Positions 1 to 8,991 are shown, numbered from the stretch's first letter. The stretch: 64,000 nt of DNA from Arthrobacter sp. MYb227 (GCF_002975435.1 NZ_PCPT01000008.1:99570-163569); one strand, 5' to 3'. Notes: generated by a model from the letters alone, not told the origin. A program made the numbers and translations.

Positions 1-1047
1 CCGCCAGGGGATCGGTCGATGGCATTACTATCTGGGATCTGTAGCCGAGGGAAAGGAGCTGATATCTGGCTCGCACGAGCGCTGCAGGTGGCTCCAAAAG
101 ACAAGAGTCTCGATAGGCCGAACTGCCAGCCAACCACAATATTGCTAGCCCTACAATGAAAATATTCAGTCATCGGAAGGTACGTTCGTGAAATCGGACC
201 GCCTTACAGAATAAAGACCAGCCAGCTGTTGAGGAAGTAACACGCTGCTGGATGGTCCGCAACCAACAGCCGTGTTCCTAAAATAACTGAAGCACTAAGC
301 GGCAGCCGATCCCAATCAAACGCTTATCAATCCGGAGGTGGGCTCAACGAATAGTTGTTCTCATGAAGGCTCTAACCGTGGTGATCACACGAATCCTTCA
401 CCATGACTAGGCGGAGATGAACTGGCAAAGAGCAAAGAAAGCAAGGCTAGCATTGTCCGGAGCTAGAGAAAGCCACCTTGCATTGTCCGGTGCCGACGAA
501 TGGATCCTTAAAACTCGGCAGATGAAAGAGCAAGAATCGGTTCAAAGGAACGCAGTATCAGGACACCCACCACTCGGCTGACACCGAGTACCAACGGTAT
601 TTAAATCGCCTGAACCTCAGTCTCAACAATTGTCGGCCAGCCAAGAGTTCCAGTCTCATGCAGGTAGCTATTGCTCGCTAGCAGGAGTAGAAAAATAGTA
701 ACGAACCCAAGATCTTTGCTTCAGAGAATGCCGCAGTGCGGGTAACACGAAGCAAAGAGAAACTCTTGATCGTGAAGAAATCTAGCAGAAAGATTTTCGA
801 TTTTCTAGCATTTTTGAAGACTGCAGAATTTTTCGCGCAGAAGTGTAACTATGACTCATGCCCGTGAGCAGATTTTTTTGATTCCAATAGAACTCTGACG
901 ACTCTTTTACGTCGTCCATCAATTTTCTGGATTAGTGACATCACCAGAATGAAAAACAATGTTTATCAGATGTTTATGATGGTCATCGTGTGTAGACGCC
1001 CTATCATCTTCCTCAGCGCAACCTTGGGTCGAGCTAGGGGAAAAATA
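1..1047. other. Gene-free left end with degenerate sequence
   Basis: About 1 kb without a convincing reading frame on either strand. Base composition is lower in GC than the genes to the right, and the part from about 770 to 1000 is distinctly T/A-rich. Two related repeat units lie at 436-490 (entered separately). trxA is often followed by chromosome-partitioning genes in this group, so the gap may be decayed mobile DNA inserted between trxA and its usual neighbour; that is inference. Confidence 0.5.
437..490. repeat. Two direct repeat units, possible IS21-type transposon end
   Basis: Two similar units of about 23-24 bp occur head to tail: each begins with GAAAGC and ends with GCATTGTCCGG (identical 11-mers at 450-460 and 480-490, 30 bp apart). 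Spaced short direct repeats inside an end are typical of IS21-family and related elements with multiple transposase-binding repeats. No transposase gene is visible in the window, so this would be a remnant or the edge of an element lying outside. Confidence 0.3.
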
Positions 1048-1086
1048 GGTGTGGCCCCGAGCCTATAAAAGACTCGGGGCCACACC
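1048..1086 (-). terminator. Rho-independent terminator of trxA
   Basis: A perfect 14-bp inverted repeat (1048-1061 with 1073-1086, 11-nt loop) lies 24 bp past the trxA stop. On the minus strand it is followed by TATTTTT, the classic U-tract. Confidence 0.9.
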
Positions 1087-1109
1087 CGGTGCATCTTTAG
1101 CTGTAATCC

Positions 1110-1433
1110 TTAGAGGAAAGCAGCGAACTCTTTTTCAAGAACTGCCTTAGGCTTTGCACCGATCGAGGTAGCAACGTGCTCGCCATCCTTGAACACATAA
1201 ACAGCAGGAATGCTGGTGATGCCAAACTTCGCGGCAATGCCCGGGTTGTCATCAACGTTGACCTTGACGATGTCAACCTTCTCGGCGTGCTCAGCAGCCA
1301 TCTGTTCGAGGATCGGAGTCAGCTGGCGGCAAGGACCGCACCACTCGGCCCAGAAGTCCACGATGACCGGCTTAGAGGCCTCGAGGACCTCTGCCTGGAA
1401 AGTAGCGTCAGTTACATCTTTGGTCTGGCTCAT
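1110..1433 (-). CDS. trxA: Thioredoxin
   Basis: Small dithiol-disulfide oxidoreductase of the cytoplasm that reduces protein disulfides and is itself recycled by thioredoxin reductase. The 107-aa product carries the active site WCGPC (Cys32, Cys35) and the conserved cis-proline loop TSIPA. The ATG three codons inside the longest frame is chosen because AAAGG lies 8 nt upstream of it, whereas the upstream GTG overlaps that site. It sits 51 bp downstream of trxB, so the two are probably co-transcribed as a trxB-trxA unit and end at the strong terminator at 1048-1086. Confidence 0.96.
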   Translation of the reverse strand: MSQTKDVTDATFQAEVLEASKPVIVDFWAEWCGPCRQLTPILEQMAAEHAEKVDIVKVNVDDNPGIAAKFGITSIPAVYVFKDGEHVATSIGAKPKAVLEKEFAAFL

Positions 1434-1484
1434 GGCCTGCACCTTTCGTTTGAGTGCTGTTTCTTCGAAGGAAGGAAACTTCAG

Positions 1485-2468
1485 TTAGTTGGAGACTGCT
1501 ACAGCTGCTTCAGTAGCGGCTGCTTCAACATCGGCAAGGTAGTGCTCAACGTCGAGTGCTGCTGCACAACCGGAGCCTGCTGCGGTGATCGCCTGGCGGT
1601 AGGATGCGTCAATGACGTCACCTGCTGCAAAGACACCCGGCAGGTTGGTCTTGGAGGTACGGCCGTCAACGGCAATGGTGCCCTCGGCAGTCAGCTCGAC
1701 CTGACCCTTGACGAGGTCTACGCGAGGATCGTTACCGATGGCCACGAAGATGCCGGTGACTGCAACTTCCTGCTCGGCAGCGCTCTTCAGGTTGCGCAGG
1801 CGCATGCCCTCAACCTTCTTATCGCCCTTGATGCCGATAACTTCGGAGTCCCAAATGAATTCGATCTTCGGGTGAGCCAACGCACGGTCGGCCATGATCT
1901 TCGAAGCACGCAGTGAATCACGGCGGTGTACAACGGTAACCTTTGACGCGAATTTGGTCAGGAAGAGTGCCTCTTCCATTGCCGAGTCGCCACCACCGAT
2001 GACAGCAATTTCCTGATCGCGGAAGAAGAAACCATCGCAGGTTGCACACCACGAGACGCCGTGGCCGACCAGACGCTTTTCATCTTCAAGACCCAGCTCA
2101 CGGTAGGCGGAACCGGTGGAGATGATCACTGCATGAGCCCGGTAGGTGGTACCGTCGCCAAGGGTAACAACCTTGATCTCTCCGGACAGATCTACGGCTG
2201 TGACATCGTCAAAGAGGATCTCGGCACCGAAACGTTCGGCCTGCTTTTGCATGTTGTCCATGAGATCCGGACCCATGATTCCTTCAGGGAAACCCGGGAA
2301 GTTTTCCACATCGGTGGTGTTCATAAGCTCGCCACCGGCGGTTACCGAACCCGCAATGACCAACGGATGCAGGTTTGCACGTGCTGTGTAGACCGCTGCG
2401 GTGTAGCCGGCAGGACCCGAACCGATGATGATGACGTTACGGACGACGTCGTTTACTTCTGTGGCCAC
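1485..2468 (-). CDS. trxB: Thioredoxin-disulfide reductase
   Basis: Flavoenzyme that passes electrons from NADPH through FAD and a redox-active disulfide to thioredoxin. The 327-aa protein shows the FAD-binding GSGPAG (about 16-21), the redox centre CATC (Cys141, Cys144), the NADPH-binding GGGDSA near residue 165 and the C-terminal FAD motif GVFAAGD. The GTG start has GAAAGG 11 nt upstream. A sequence matching the SigR/SigH consensus lies about 75-100 bp upstream (2541-2566), fitting the known control of trxB by that thiol-stress sigma factor in Streptomyces and mycobacteria. It is transcribed into trxA. Confidence 0.96.
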   Translation of the reverse strand: MATEVNDVVRNVIIIGSGPAGYTAAVYTARANLHPLVIAGSVTAGGELMNTTDVENFPGFPEGIMGPDLMDNMQKQAERFGAEILFDDVTAVDLSGEIKVVTLGDGTTYRAHAVIISTGSAYRELGLEDEKRLVGHGVSWCATCDGFFFRDQEIAVIGGGDSAMEEALFLTKFASKVTVVHRRDSLRASKIMADRALAHPKIEFIWDSEVIGIKGDKKVEGMRLRNLKSAAEQEVAVTGIFVAIGNDPRVDLVKGQVELTAEGTIAVDGRTSKTNLPGVFAAGDVIDASYRQAITAAGSGCAAALDVEHYLADVEAAATEAAVAVSN

Positions 2469-2540
2469 GAGGAAGCGAACCTTTCGTAATGTGCGGGCTC
2501 AATTTCCAAGACCGCGAGTATTGGGGGATCTAAGTGGCAT

Positions 2541-2566
2541 AACGGTAGAACCCGCGTAGGTATTCC
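2541..2566 (-). promoter_or_regulatory. SigR/SigH-type promoter of trxB
   Basis: Read on the minus strand the sequence is GGAAT, then exactly 18 nt, then GTT. This is the published consensus for the actinobacterial thiol-oxidative-stress sigma factor SigR (Streptomyces) or SigH (mycobacteria). Transcription would start near 2533 and give a leader of about 65 nt before trxB. The match is seen; the regulator itself is not in the window. Confidence 0.65.
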
Positions 2567-2579
2567 CGGCGACGAGGCA

Positions 2580-4145
2580 CTAGGAAACGCGGAATTCACC
2601 GATCTGCAGACCATAAGGGCGTGAAGGATTGGCACCGGATGCCCGGCGGGGGAGTTCTGTGACGTTCAAGAAAACATACTGTCCCTTAACAGTGTCACCA
2701 TTATCTCCACTGACCGGAACCGTGACAGTTGGGCCGGTGAACGATCCGGTTGTCACCTGCTTGGCCTCGGAGAGGTTATCTGTGGTTCCCACACGGATCT
2801 CAAAATCGCCACCGGTTCCGTTAAGCCCCTCAAGTTGGACTTCGGAAATGTCCGAGAGTTCCTTGAGCTCAACGACGAACACCATATTGGAGGCAAAACC
2901 ACCGAATTTTGCTGAGGTAAAGGAGAACGACTTGTAAAGGCTCGCCGGATTTCCATCGATGGCTTTAACCAAGGTGTTATCGGTATCGGCGTTCAAGTCT
3001 TGGTTACCCGGAACTAAACGGGTAAGCCCGGCAATCTTAGGCTTCACTGCCTGGGCCGAAGGGGACTCGGAGCCCGATTCCGATGCTCCGCCTCCACCAC
3101 TATTCGTTGCAGGCGTCGAGCTGACGGCAACCGGTGGCGGGGTGTTTCCACCCAGAGTGTTGTAGGCAAAGATCACGCCACCAACCAATACGGCACACAC
3201 TACTGCACCAACTAGTAGGCGGGTTGTCTTCTTTCCGCCGCCTTCTTGTTGCTCGTCGGTCTCTGGATCGTCGTACTCGACTTCCGTGTAGCTCTGCGCG
3301 GCAGCAGGGAAGCTGGAGGCCACGCGTTGGCCGGTTTCATCATCGATTTTTACTCCGCGTGATTTCTGTGCAGCGGCCAAGGCTGCAGCAGAGGTCACAA
3401 CGGGTTCTGAACCTGTTGTGACAGGATCCAAACGCGTGACCTTAGGGCTTGGCGCTGCAGGTGTTACTGCAGGCCGAGCCTGTGAGGTTGGAGCCTCAAC
3501 CGGGGGTGTCTGGTACTGATTGGCAGCTGGTGCTTGAGCGGGGACAGCGGGAGCCTGCTCGGTGCTTGAACCAACGATTGTTGGTGGGGCCACCGGGGCA
3601 GCGGCTTCTGCCGGGGTCTGTTTAGAACGACCGAAGCGCCCCTTGAGACCAGAGATTTTTTCATTGAGGTTGATCTCTGGAAGTTTGCCAAGAACTGCGG
3701 GGCGGCCGTCTTCCTGAGCCTGCAGATCCTCGTAGTACTCCGCGTCATCCTCATAGGTATTAGGGACTGCGGAACGTGAGACGCCAAAGATTTCGGTACC
3801 CAGGGTGTCGGTGTAGAACGGCTCAACGTAGGGGGCATCTTGCAAAATGAGGATGTCGAAGAGATCTGCCGGCTCGGCAAGATTGGTCACCACATAGGAA
3901 CGGTCCTCGGTTGAACCTAGATCCAAGACCTGCACGGCACCATAGCGTTCACCCGTGGCGATTTCACGTGCATTATTCGTCAGCTGTGGAGAATTCGCGG
4001 GGGAGCCGAGCAGGACACTGACCTGGCGGTTGAGTACCTTGTCAAAGCAGACAAGGATGTCATCACCATCCGCAGAGGTCATCACCATTTCAGTGACCTG
4101 GTAACGGCCTCCAAACATGGCTCCAACTTCGATGGGCTGAGACAC
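2580..4145 (-). CDS. Membrane pseudokinase-like protein next to MurJ
   Basis: A 521-aa protein with four visible parts: an N-terminal degenerate Ser/Thr-kinase-like segment (MFGGRYQVTEMV, but no lysine/HRD/DFG catalytic motifs); a Pro/Ala-rich low-complexity linker; one membrane segment (about residues 305-325); and an outer C-terminal beta domain resembling F5/8-type C (discoidin) modules, ending RPYGLQIGEFRVS. In mycobacteria the MurJ homologue MviN carries a fused pseudokinase and carbohydrate-binding-like domain; here the equivalent is a separate gene just downstream of murJ. The GTG start at 4145 is preferred because GGGAGG precedes it. A role in controlling peptidoglycan precursor export is inferred from family and location. 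Confidence 0.7.
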   Translation of the reverse strand: MSQPIEVGAMFGGRYQVTEMVMTSADGDDILVCFDKVLNRQVSVLLGSPANSPQLTNNAREIATGERYGAVQVLDLGSTEDRSYVVTNLAEPADLFDILILQDAPYVEPFYTDTLGTEIFGVSRSAVPNTYEDDAEYYEDLQAQEDGRPAVLGKLPEINLNEKISGLKGRFGRSKQTPAEAAAPVAPPTIVGSSTEQAPAVPAQAPAANQYQTPPVEAPTSQARPAVTPAAPSPKVTRLDPVTTGSEPVVTSAAALAAAQKSRGVKIDDETGQRVASSFPAAAQSYTEVEYDDPETDEQQEGGGKKTTRLLVGAVVCAVLVGGVIFAYNTLGGNTPPPVAVSSTPATNSGGGGASESGSESPSAQAVKPKIAGLTRLVPGNQDLNADTDNTLVKAIDGNPASLYKSFSFTSAKFGGFASNMVFVVELKELSDISEVQLEGLNGTGGDFEIRVGTTDNLSEAKQVTTGSFTGPTVTVPVSGDNGDTVKGQYVFLNVTELPRRASGANPSRPYGLQIGEFRVS

Positions 4146-4284
4146 GGTTCCCTCCCGGGATTGCTTTGTGATGCCGGCAGCCTTATAGCTGCCCCGTTCC
4201 ATCGTACCGGGGTGGATAGCTTTTTTTGGGAAACGATGTCGGCGCGGGGCCCGTTCACGGGGCTTTAGCAGGAATAAGTCAGCA

Positions 4285-6015
4285 CTATTTGCGTAGCTGG
4301 GGAATGCGCCGGGCTAGTGGGCCAAGGAAATTATCGAGTTCCTCGGAACGGCTCAAACGCAACAGCACGATGTAAACAACGGCCATAATTGAACCCACGA
4401 CGGAGATTGAAATTATTGCCCCGGGGATCGATTCCATGGCGAAACCCCAGTTGTAGCCACCGAAGAACCAGAGGACTGCCATTCCCACAAGACCGGAAAG
4501 GGTCGCCATGAACGCAATACGAATGTATGCATCGATGACCTTGACGCTGCCATAATCCCCATAGCGGCGGACCACCAAATGATGGGCAATGACAGCGGAA
4601 AGTACATTTGTGACACCGTAAATCAGCGCCATGGCCCGAGCTATTTCACTGTCTGGTAGCAGCACGACAGCACTGAGTGAAAGCCCGATTCCAAGTACCG
4701 CAATGAATGTTTGAATCAGCATTGGAGTCTTGGTGTCTTCCTCGGCAAAGAACACCCGAATCATGAAAAAATGAGCCGATTTGAAGGGCAAACCAAGTGC
4801 GGTCAAAAGCAACAATTGACCGATTGCCGCCCCCTGCATCATTGCTGTTGAGGAGCTGCCGGCAAAAAGGCGCCCCAACGGGCCAGCAAGCACGATGAAT
4901 GCAACGGTAGCGAACACAATGGGAACCGCTGTGGTGCGTAAACCCTTGGAAAGCAGTGGAGCAATATCTTCCCGGCGCTTCTCTTGGAAGGCCTTGGTGA
5001 ACTCGTTAAAGAGGATGGTTGCCAAGGTCAACGCAAAGATTGAGTGCGGAAGTACAGTGATCAATTGCGAGGTATTTAGCGCGTACTCACCGGGAATATC
5101 AGCACCACCAAATGGCATGCCTTCACGAGATGCGGCGGCCGCCGAGACGAACTTTGAGTTCACCAAGGAAGCGATATTGCCAACCATCATCGAGCCCAGA
5201 GTCCAAGCAGCAAGCTTGCCCACGTGGCGCAGGCCCATGCCGCGCCAGGAGAAATCAAGGCGTAGATTCATTCCCAAACGGCGCAGGGGATAAAACAAGG
5301 CAACGGCCTGAATAACAATGCCCAGCGTGGAGCCACCCGCCAGCAGGATGGTTTGTCCGGTAGTCCAGGTTTCCAGTTGGTCGTTGCCGCCAGCGTAAGC
5401 ACCAAAGAGCAAAATATATGCGCCAATGGTGAAGATTTGCACCACGTTGTTAACCACTGGAGCCCACATATATGCGGCAAAGCGTCCGTGGGCGTTTAGT
5501 ACCTGCCCGAAGACCGCAAAAACCCCATAGAAGAAGACCTGCGGTAGACACCAATACGCAAAGGTGGTTCCCATGGCCAGCATTGGCGGTGTCCAGTCCA
5601 GCGTCAGCATCTTGATCAGTGGACCAGCAAGCAAAGTCAGTAATACCGTTGCAAGCCCCATGACCACCACCGTGAGGGTCACCAGCTTGGAGGTGTAGGC
5701 CGAGCCCTTGTCTGATGCCTTAGAAGCCTTGATCAGCTGCGGAACCAAGATGACATTGAAAATTCCGCCGGCCAACAACATGAAGATGATCGTCGGGATG
5801 ACGTTCGCCTTCTCGAAGATGTCGCCCATCGTCGTGGAGCCGATGGCAACAGCCAGTAGCGCGGTTCTGATGAAACCAAGAATTCGAGATACCAAGGTGC
5901 CCGAGGCCATAAGGGCATAGGCCTTGGACTGGCGGCTGGCTTGTTGATCGCTTGGCTGCTGCGGCACCTTGGGAGGGCTACTGGGCTTTGCTGGGTGATT
6001 AGATACCTGGGACAT
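4285..6015 (-). CDS. murJ: Lipid II flippase MurJ (MviN family)
   Basis: Polytopic membrane protein that moves lipid II across the cytoplasmic membrane for peptidoglycan synthesis. The 576 aa contain a proline-rich N-terminal tail followed by about 14 hydrophobic segments. The first reads ASGTLVSRILGFIRTALLA, the typical MOP/MurJ start with the conserved SRxxGFxR. It lacks the large C-terminal pseudokinase extension of mycobacterial MviN; that function seems to be encoded by the next gene (2580-4145). The start codon lies inside the 3' end of the NUDIX gene (17-bp overlap), indicating translational coupling. Confidence 0.93.
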   Translation of the reverse strand: MSQVSNHPAKPSSPPKVPQQPSDQQASRQSKAYALMASGTLVSRILGFIRTALLAVAIGSTTMGDIFEKANVIPTIIFMLLAGGIFNVILVPQLIKASKASDKGSAYTSKLVTLTVVVMGLATVLLTLLAGPLIKMLTLDWTPPMLAMGTTFAYWCLPQVFFYGVFAVFGQVLNAHGRFAAYMWAPVVNNVVQIFTIGAYILLFGAYAGGNDQLETWTTGQTILLAGGSTLGIVIQAVALFYPLRRLGMNLRLDFSWRGMGLRHVGKLAAWTLGSMMVGNIASLVNSKFVSAAAASREGMPFGGADIPGEYALNTSQLITVLPHSIFALTLATILFNEFTKAFQEKRREDIAPLLSKGLRTTAVPIVFATVAFIVLAGPLGRLFAGSSSTAMMQGAAIGQLLLLTALGLPFKSAHFFMIRVFFAEEDTKTPMLIQTFIAVLGIGLSLSAVVLLPDSEIARAMALIYGVTNVLSAVIAHHLVVRRYGDYGSVKVIDAYIRIAFMATLSGLVGMAVLWFFGGYNWGFAMESIPGAIISISVVGSIMAVVYIVLLRLSRSEELDNFLGPLARRIPQLRK

Positions 6016-6544
6016 AATTTGGGAGTACTTCGCGCGCTAGATCGGCAATGCGCCGTTCGTTGGGGAAGGACAGGCGCTTGCCAAGATCAAGCAGAGGAAC
6101 CCATGCCACGTCTACTGCTTCGTGGTCGGGATCGTTTTCAATGGTCAGCTCGCCGCCGGTGGCAGAGAGCAGGAAATGGTGAACTGTTTTGTGTACCCGG
6201 TAATTAGTGACCGTAAACCAGTAATCAACCGAACCCAGCGGAGCCAAGATGCGTCCGGCAATACCGGTTTCTTCCTCGATCTCACGGATTGCGGCTTCTT
6301 CGTTGGTTTCAATACCCTCGGGGTGGCCCTTGGGTAAGCACCATTCAAGGCGGCCGCCACGGTTGTAGCGGGCAATGATTGCCACGGGGAGGGACGGCAA
6401 AGACGTGTCGATGACTACGCCGCCGGCTGAAACTTCCTCAACTGTGGGCAGTGGCTGATGCCCCGAACCCGTTTGCGCTTGCGCATGCGCCATTGACGCG
6501 GTCAACGGCGTGCGCTTCGGGGCGCTGGGAACTGGATAGGCCAT
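5999..6544 (-). CDS. NUDIX hydrolase
   Basis: Hydrolase of nucleoside diphosphates linked to another moiety. The Nudix box is complete: it opens GHPEGIE and closes REIEEETGI, fitting GX5EX7REUXEEXGU. The frame is open to 6682, but the ATG at 6544 (product begins MAYPVPSAP, 181 aa) is preferred because it leaves about 170 bp for the divergent promoters shared with pcnA. The same NUDIX-murJ-pcnA neighbourhood occurs in mycobacteria, where the gene is called mutT4; the substrate cannot be read from sequence. Confidence 0.85.
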   Translation of the reverse strand: MAYPVPSAPKRTPLTASMAHAQAQTGSGHQPLPTVEEVSAGGVVIDTSLPSLPVAIIARYNRGGRLEWCLPKGHPEGIETNEEAAIREIEEETGIAGRILAPLGSVDYWFTVTNYRVHKTVHHFLLSATGGELTIENDPDHEAVDVAWVPLLDLGKRLSFPNERRIADLAREVLPNYVPGI

Positions 6545-6713
6545 AGAAACTACTCTAGCGATCTTTTGCCGCAGATAGGGGCTTGCCCCGCCAGTCGGTG
6601 GGCCTTGGGTCCGGGCCAGGACACAAACGAATAGCGCAGTGTCGGAGCTAACTATGGGTGGTAGCGACTTTGAGCATGGCACTATCCAGAAAATCTGGCA
6701 CCCTTAAAGGACT

Positions 6714-8153
6714 ATGCAGCAGCTTCCCTCCAGCCAGGTCCTTTCCGAACTTTTGCCCTCCGTCGTTTTTGACCTGGGGCAGCTCTTTGTTGACGCTGGC
6801 TTTGAACTATCGTTGGTTGGCGGTCCGGTTCGTGACCTCTTCCTTGGCCGGGTCTCACCCGATTTGGACTTCACCACCAGCGCAAGCCCCGATGAAACGT
6901 TGGCTACGGTTGCCGGTTGGGCCGATGCCACCTGGGAAGTCGGGCGTGACTTTGGCACCATTGCCTTGCGCAAGGGTGATGACACTATTGAAGTAACAAC
7001 GTATCGAGCCGATGCGTATGATCCTTCATCACGTAAACCAATAGTTGCCTTTGGTGACAAGCTCGAAGATGACCTCTACCGCCGTGACTTCACCATGAAT
7101 GCCATGGCACTGCGTTTACCGAGCCTTGAACTTGTGGATCCCTATAACGGTGCCAGGGATCTTGCCGCCGGACAGGTCCGCACTCCCGGCGCCCCGTCGA
7201 TGTCATTTTCCGATGACCCGCTGCGCATGATGCGTGCCGCCCGCTTTGCCTCGCAGCTTGGTGTTACCGTGGCCGAAGATGTGCGTGCAGCCATGACAGA
7301 AATGGCTAACCGCATTGAAATCATCTCTGCCGAACGCGTGCGCGATGAATTGATCAAGCTCATCAATGGCATCGATCCACGTTCGGGCATTGATTTGTTG
7401 GTGGACACGGGTCTCGCGGATTTGGTGTTACCTGAAGTTTCCGCTCTGCGCCTAGAAATGGATGAGCACCACCGGCACAAGGACGTCTACCAACACTCGC
7501 TCACGGTTCTTGAACAGGCAATGGAGTACGAGACTGATGTCGCGGGCCCGGTTCCGGGCCCGGATTTTGTGCTGCGTTTTGCTGCACTGATGCATGACAT
7601 TGGTAAGCCGGCAACGCGCAAATTTGAACCGAGCGGTGCCGTGAGCTTCAGACACCACGACGTCGTAGGTGCCAAACAGGTCAAGGCGCGCATGCGAGCG
7701 CTTCGCTTTGATAATGACACCATCAAGGCCGTTGCCCGCCTGGTGGAGCTTCATATGCGCTTCTACGGCTATGGGGACGCGGGGTGGAGCGATTCAGCGG
7801 TACGCCGGTACGTGCACGATGCAGGGGACCTGTTGGAGCGCCTGCACAGGCTCACACGCTCGGATGTCACCACCCGAAACCGAAAGAAGGCCGAACGGCT
7901 TGCTTTCGCCTATGACGACCTTGAAACACGTATCAAGGAAATCGGGGAGCAAGAAGAGATGGCCGCCGTGCGACCCGATCTCAATGGAGCCCAGATCATG
8001 GAATTACTGGGCATCAAGCCCGGCCCGGTGGTGGGACGCGCCTACAACTTCTTACTTGAGCGCCGACTAGATGAGGGGCCGACCGAACCCGAGGCCGCTG
8101 AGGCAGCACTTCGTGCTTGGTGGGAGCAACAACCCGAATCTCAAGAAGGCTAA
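6714..8153 (+). CDS. pcnA: CCA tRNA nucleotidyltransferase, HD-domain type
   Basis: Adds or repairs the 3' CCA of tRNAs. The 479-aa protein has the class II nucleotidyltransferase head (GGPVRDLFLGR, then SPDLDFTT with the catalytic acidic pair), the DFTMNAMAL motif and a C-terminal HD phosphohydrolase domain (LMHDIGKPATR). AAAGGA lies only 2 nt before the ATG, unusually close, so initiation may depend on another feature or on a slightly different start. It is divergent from the NUDIX gene and ends at a strong terminator. Confidence 0.92.
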   Translation: MQQLPSSQVLSELLPSVVFDLGQLFVDAGFELSLVGGPVRDLFLGRVSPDLDFTTSASPDETLATVAGWADATWEVGRDFGTIALRKGDDTIEVTTYRADAYDPSSRKPIVAFGDKLEDDLYRRDFTMNAMALRLPSLELVDPYNGARDLAAGQVRTPGAPSMSFSDDPLRMMRAARFASQLGVTVAEDVRAAMTEMANRIEIISAERVRDELIKLINGIDPRSGIDLLVDTGLADLVLPEVSALRLEMDEHHRHKDVYQHSLTVLEQAMEYETDVAGPVPGPDFVLRFAALMHDIGKPATRKFEPSGAVSFRHHDVVGAKQVKARMRALRFDNDTIKAVARLVELHMRFYGYGDAGWSDSAVRRYVHDAGDLLERLHRLTRSDVTTRNRKKAERLAFAYDDLETRIKEIGEQEEMAAVRPDLNGAQIMELLGIKPGPVVGRAYNFLLERRLDEGPTEPEAAEAALRAWWEQQPESQEG

Positions 8154-8241
8154 TTTTCGAGCTTGTCACTTATTCTCGTCAGCGGCTTGTGAATGGAGGG
8201 AACTACATCCCTCGACAGTGAAAGCTTCTGAGGATTTTGCT

Positions 8242-8279
8242 CTGGGTTCGGCGTGTCTTTGAAGACACGCCGCACCCAG
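8242..8279 (+). terminator. Rho-independent terminator of pcnA
   Basis: An 18-position stem with one mismatch (8242-8259 with 8262-8279) and a minimal two-base loop is followed by GGGCTTTTTGC and a second T-run. It lies 88 bp past the pcnA stop and separates pcnA from the small-ORF locus. Confidence 0.85.
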
Positions 8280-8349
8280 GGCTTTTTGCATGGGTTTTTT
8301 GCACAAAAGGTGGCGCACCCAAGTAACGCTGTGTATGGTGGAACTTGTG

Positions 8350-8365
8350 ATTGAGAAGTCTCAAT
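8350..8365. promoter_or_regulatory. 16-bp palindrome upstream of the small-ORF locus
   Basis: ATTGAGA-AG-TCTCAAT is a perfect 7-bp inverted repeat lying 75 bp before the first small ORF and just downstream of a possible -10 (TATGGT, 8334-8339). It could be an operator or a hairpin at the 5' end of the leader RNA; the sequence alone does not decide. Confidence 0.4.
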
Positions 8366-8439
8366 GAGACATCGAGATCCACTAGACAAATATTGGCGCC
8401 GGATTCGTCTGGCAAGTTCTTCCAGAAAAGGAGGTGGGA

Positions 8440-8547
8440 ATGATGATTATTTCAATGAATTTTACGGGCTTCTATGTGCCCCGGTTCGGCTTTGGCGGCT
8501 TTGCCCCGATGTCCACTTCTCCTGCCTCTGGAATGGCGCCCTGCTAG
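8440..8547 (+). CDS. Small protein or leader peptide (35 aa), unrecognised
   Basis: A 35-codon frame beginning MMIISMNFTGFY and ending SGMAPC, preceded by AAAGGAGG at optimal distance, one of the strongest ribosome binding sites in the window. It is rich in Phe, Gly and Met, including FGFGGF. I recognise no family. It is the first of three consecutive small ORFs (35, 48, 40 aa) between two hairpins. It may be a real small protein or a regulatory upstream ORF whose translation controls the other two; CTAG repeats flanking a T-run follow the stop. Confidence 0.5.
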   Translation: MMIISMNFTGFYVPRFGFGGFAPMSTSPASGMAPC

Positions 8548-8620
8548 TTTTTTTCTAGCAACATAAAATTCCCGAGGCTGATGAGTCATTTTTCGACCAA
8601 ATCCTTGAGGAATTTTCATC

Positions 8621-8767
8621 ATGTCTACTTCGATCACCTCGATCACAACCCCAGCTGTTCGCTCCGCTGAATTCATTTTCACGGGCCCTGAATCGTTACG
8701 CGCTCGCGCCTCGAAGACAGTAGAACAGACAAGTTTTCGCTCCTCCAATCCGACTGAGGGGAGGTAA
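8621..8767 (+). CDS. Small protein (48 aa), unrecognised
   Basis: A 48-codon ATG frame beginning MSTSITSITTPAVRSAEF and ending SSNPTEGR. GAGG lies about 10 nt before the start. It is rich in Ser and Thr, has no membrane segment and no signal peptide. The stop is only 5 nt before the next small ORF, and its last codons contain that ORF's ribosome binding site, indicating coupled translation. No function is proposed. Confidence 0.5.
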   Translation: MSTSITSITTPAVRSAEFIFTGPESLRARASKTVEQTSFRSSNPTEGR

Positions 8768-8772
8768 GAACC

Positions 8773-8895
8773 GTGAACTCAAAGCAACGTAAGGCAAAGA
8801 AAAATCTTTGGCTCGAAACCCAATACAACCCGACGCATCGGCAGCGGGAATTGCGAAACCATCTCCCGATGGACATGCAGTTCCGCATCCGCTGA
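8773..8895 (+). CDS. Small basic protein (40 aa), unrecognised
   Basis: A GTG frame of 40 codons beginning with SKQRKAKKNLWLE and ending MDMQFRIR, preceded by GGGGAGG. It is strongly basic (Lys/Arg-rich at both ends), which would suit binding to RNA or the ribosome, but no family is recognised. It follows the 48-aa ORF after 5 nt. A hairpin at 8906-8929 and a stronger one at 8992-9024 follow. Confidence 0.55.
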   Translation: MNSKQRKAKKNLWLETQYNPTHRQRELRNHLPMDMQFRIR

Positions 8896-8991
8896 GTGTA
8901 TTAGGATCACCCCGTCTCACGGGGATGATCTGGAATTCAAAACACTCACCGATTTTGGAGATGCATGATGAATGATATTGACCCACGTTGT

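Noticed and set aside
1176..1916. Long plus-strand open frame of 246 codons
   Set aside because: It is the antisense of trxA and trxB, which have clear family motifs.
8580..8606. GGCTGATGAGTC with a following TTTTTCGAC, reminiscent of a hammerhead ribozyme core (CTGATGA plus stem II)
   Set aside because: The required GAAA after stem II is absent (CAAA is found) and no stems I and III can be formed around it.
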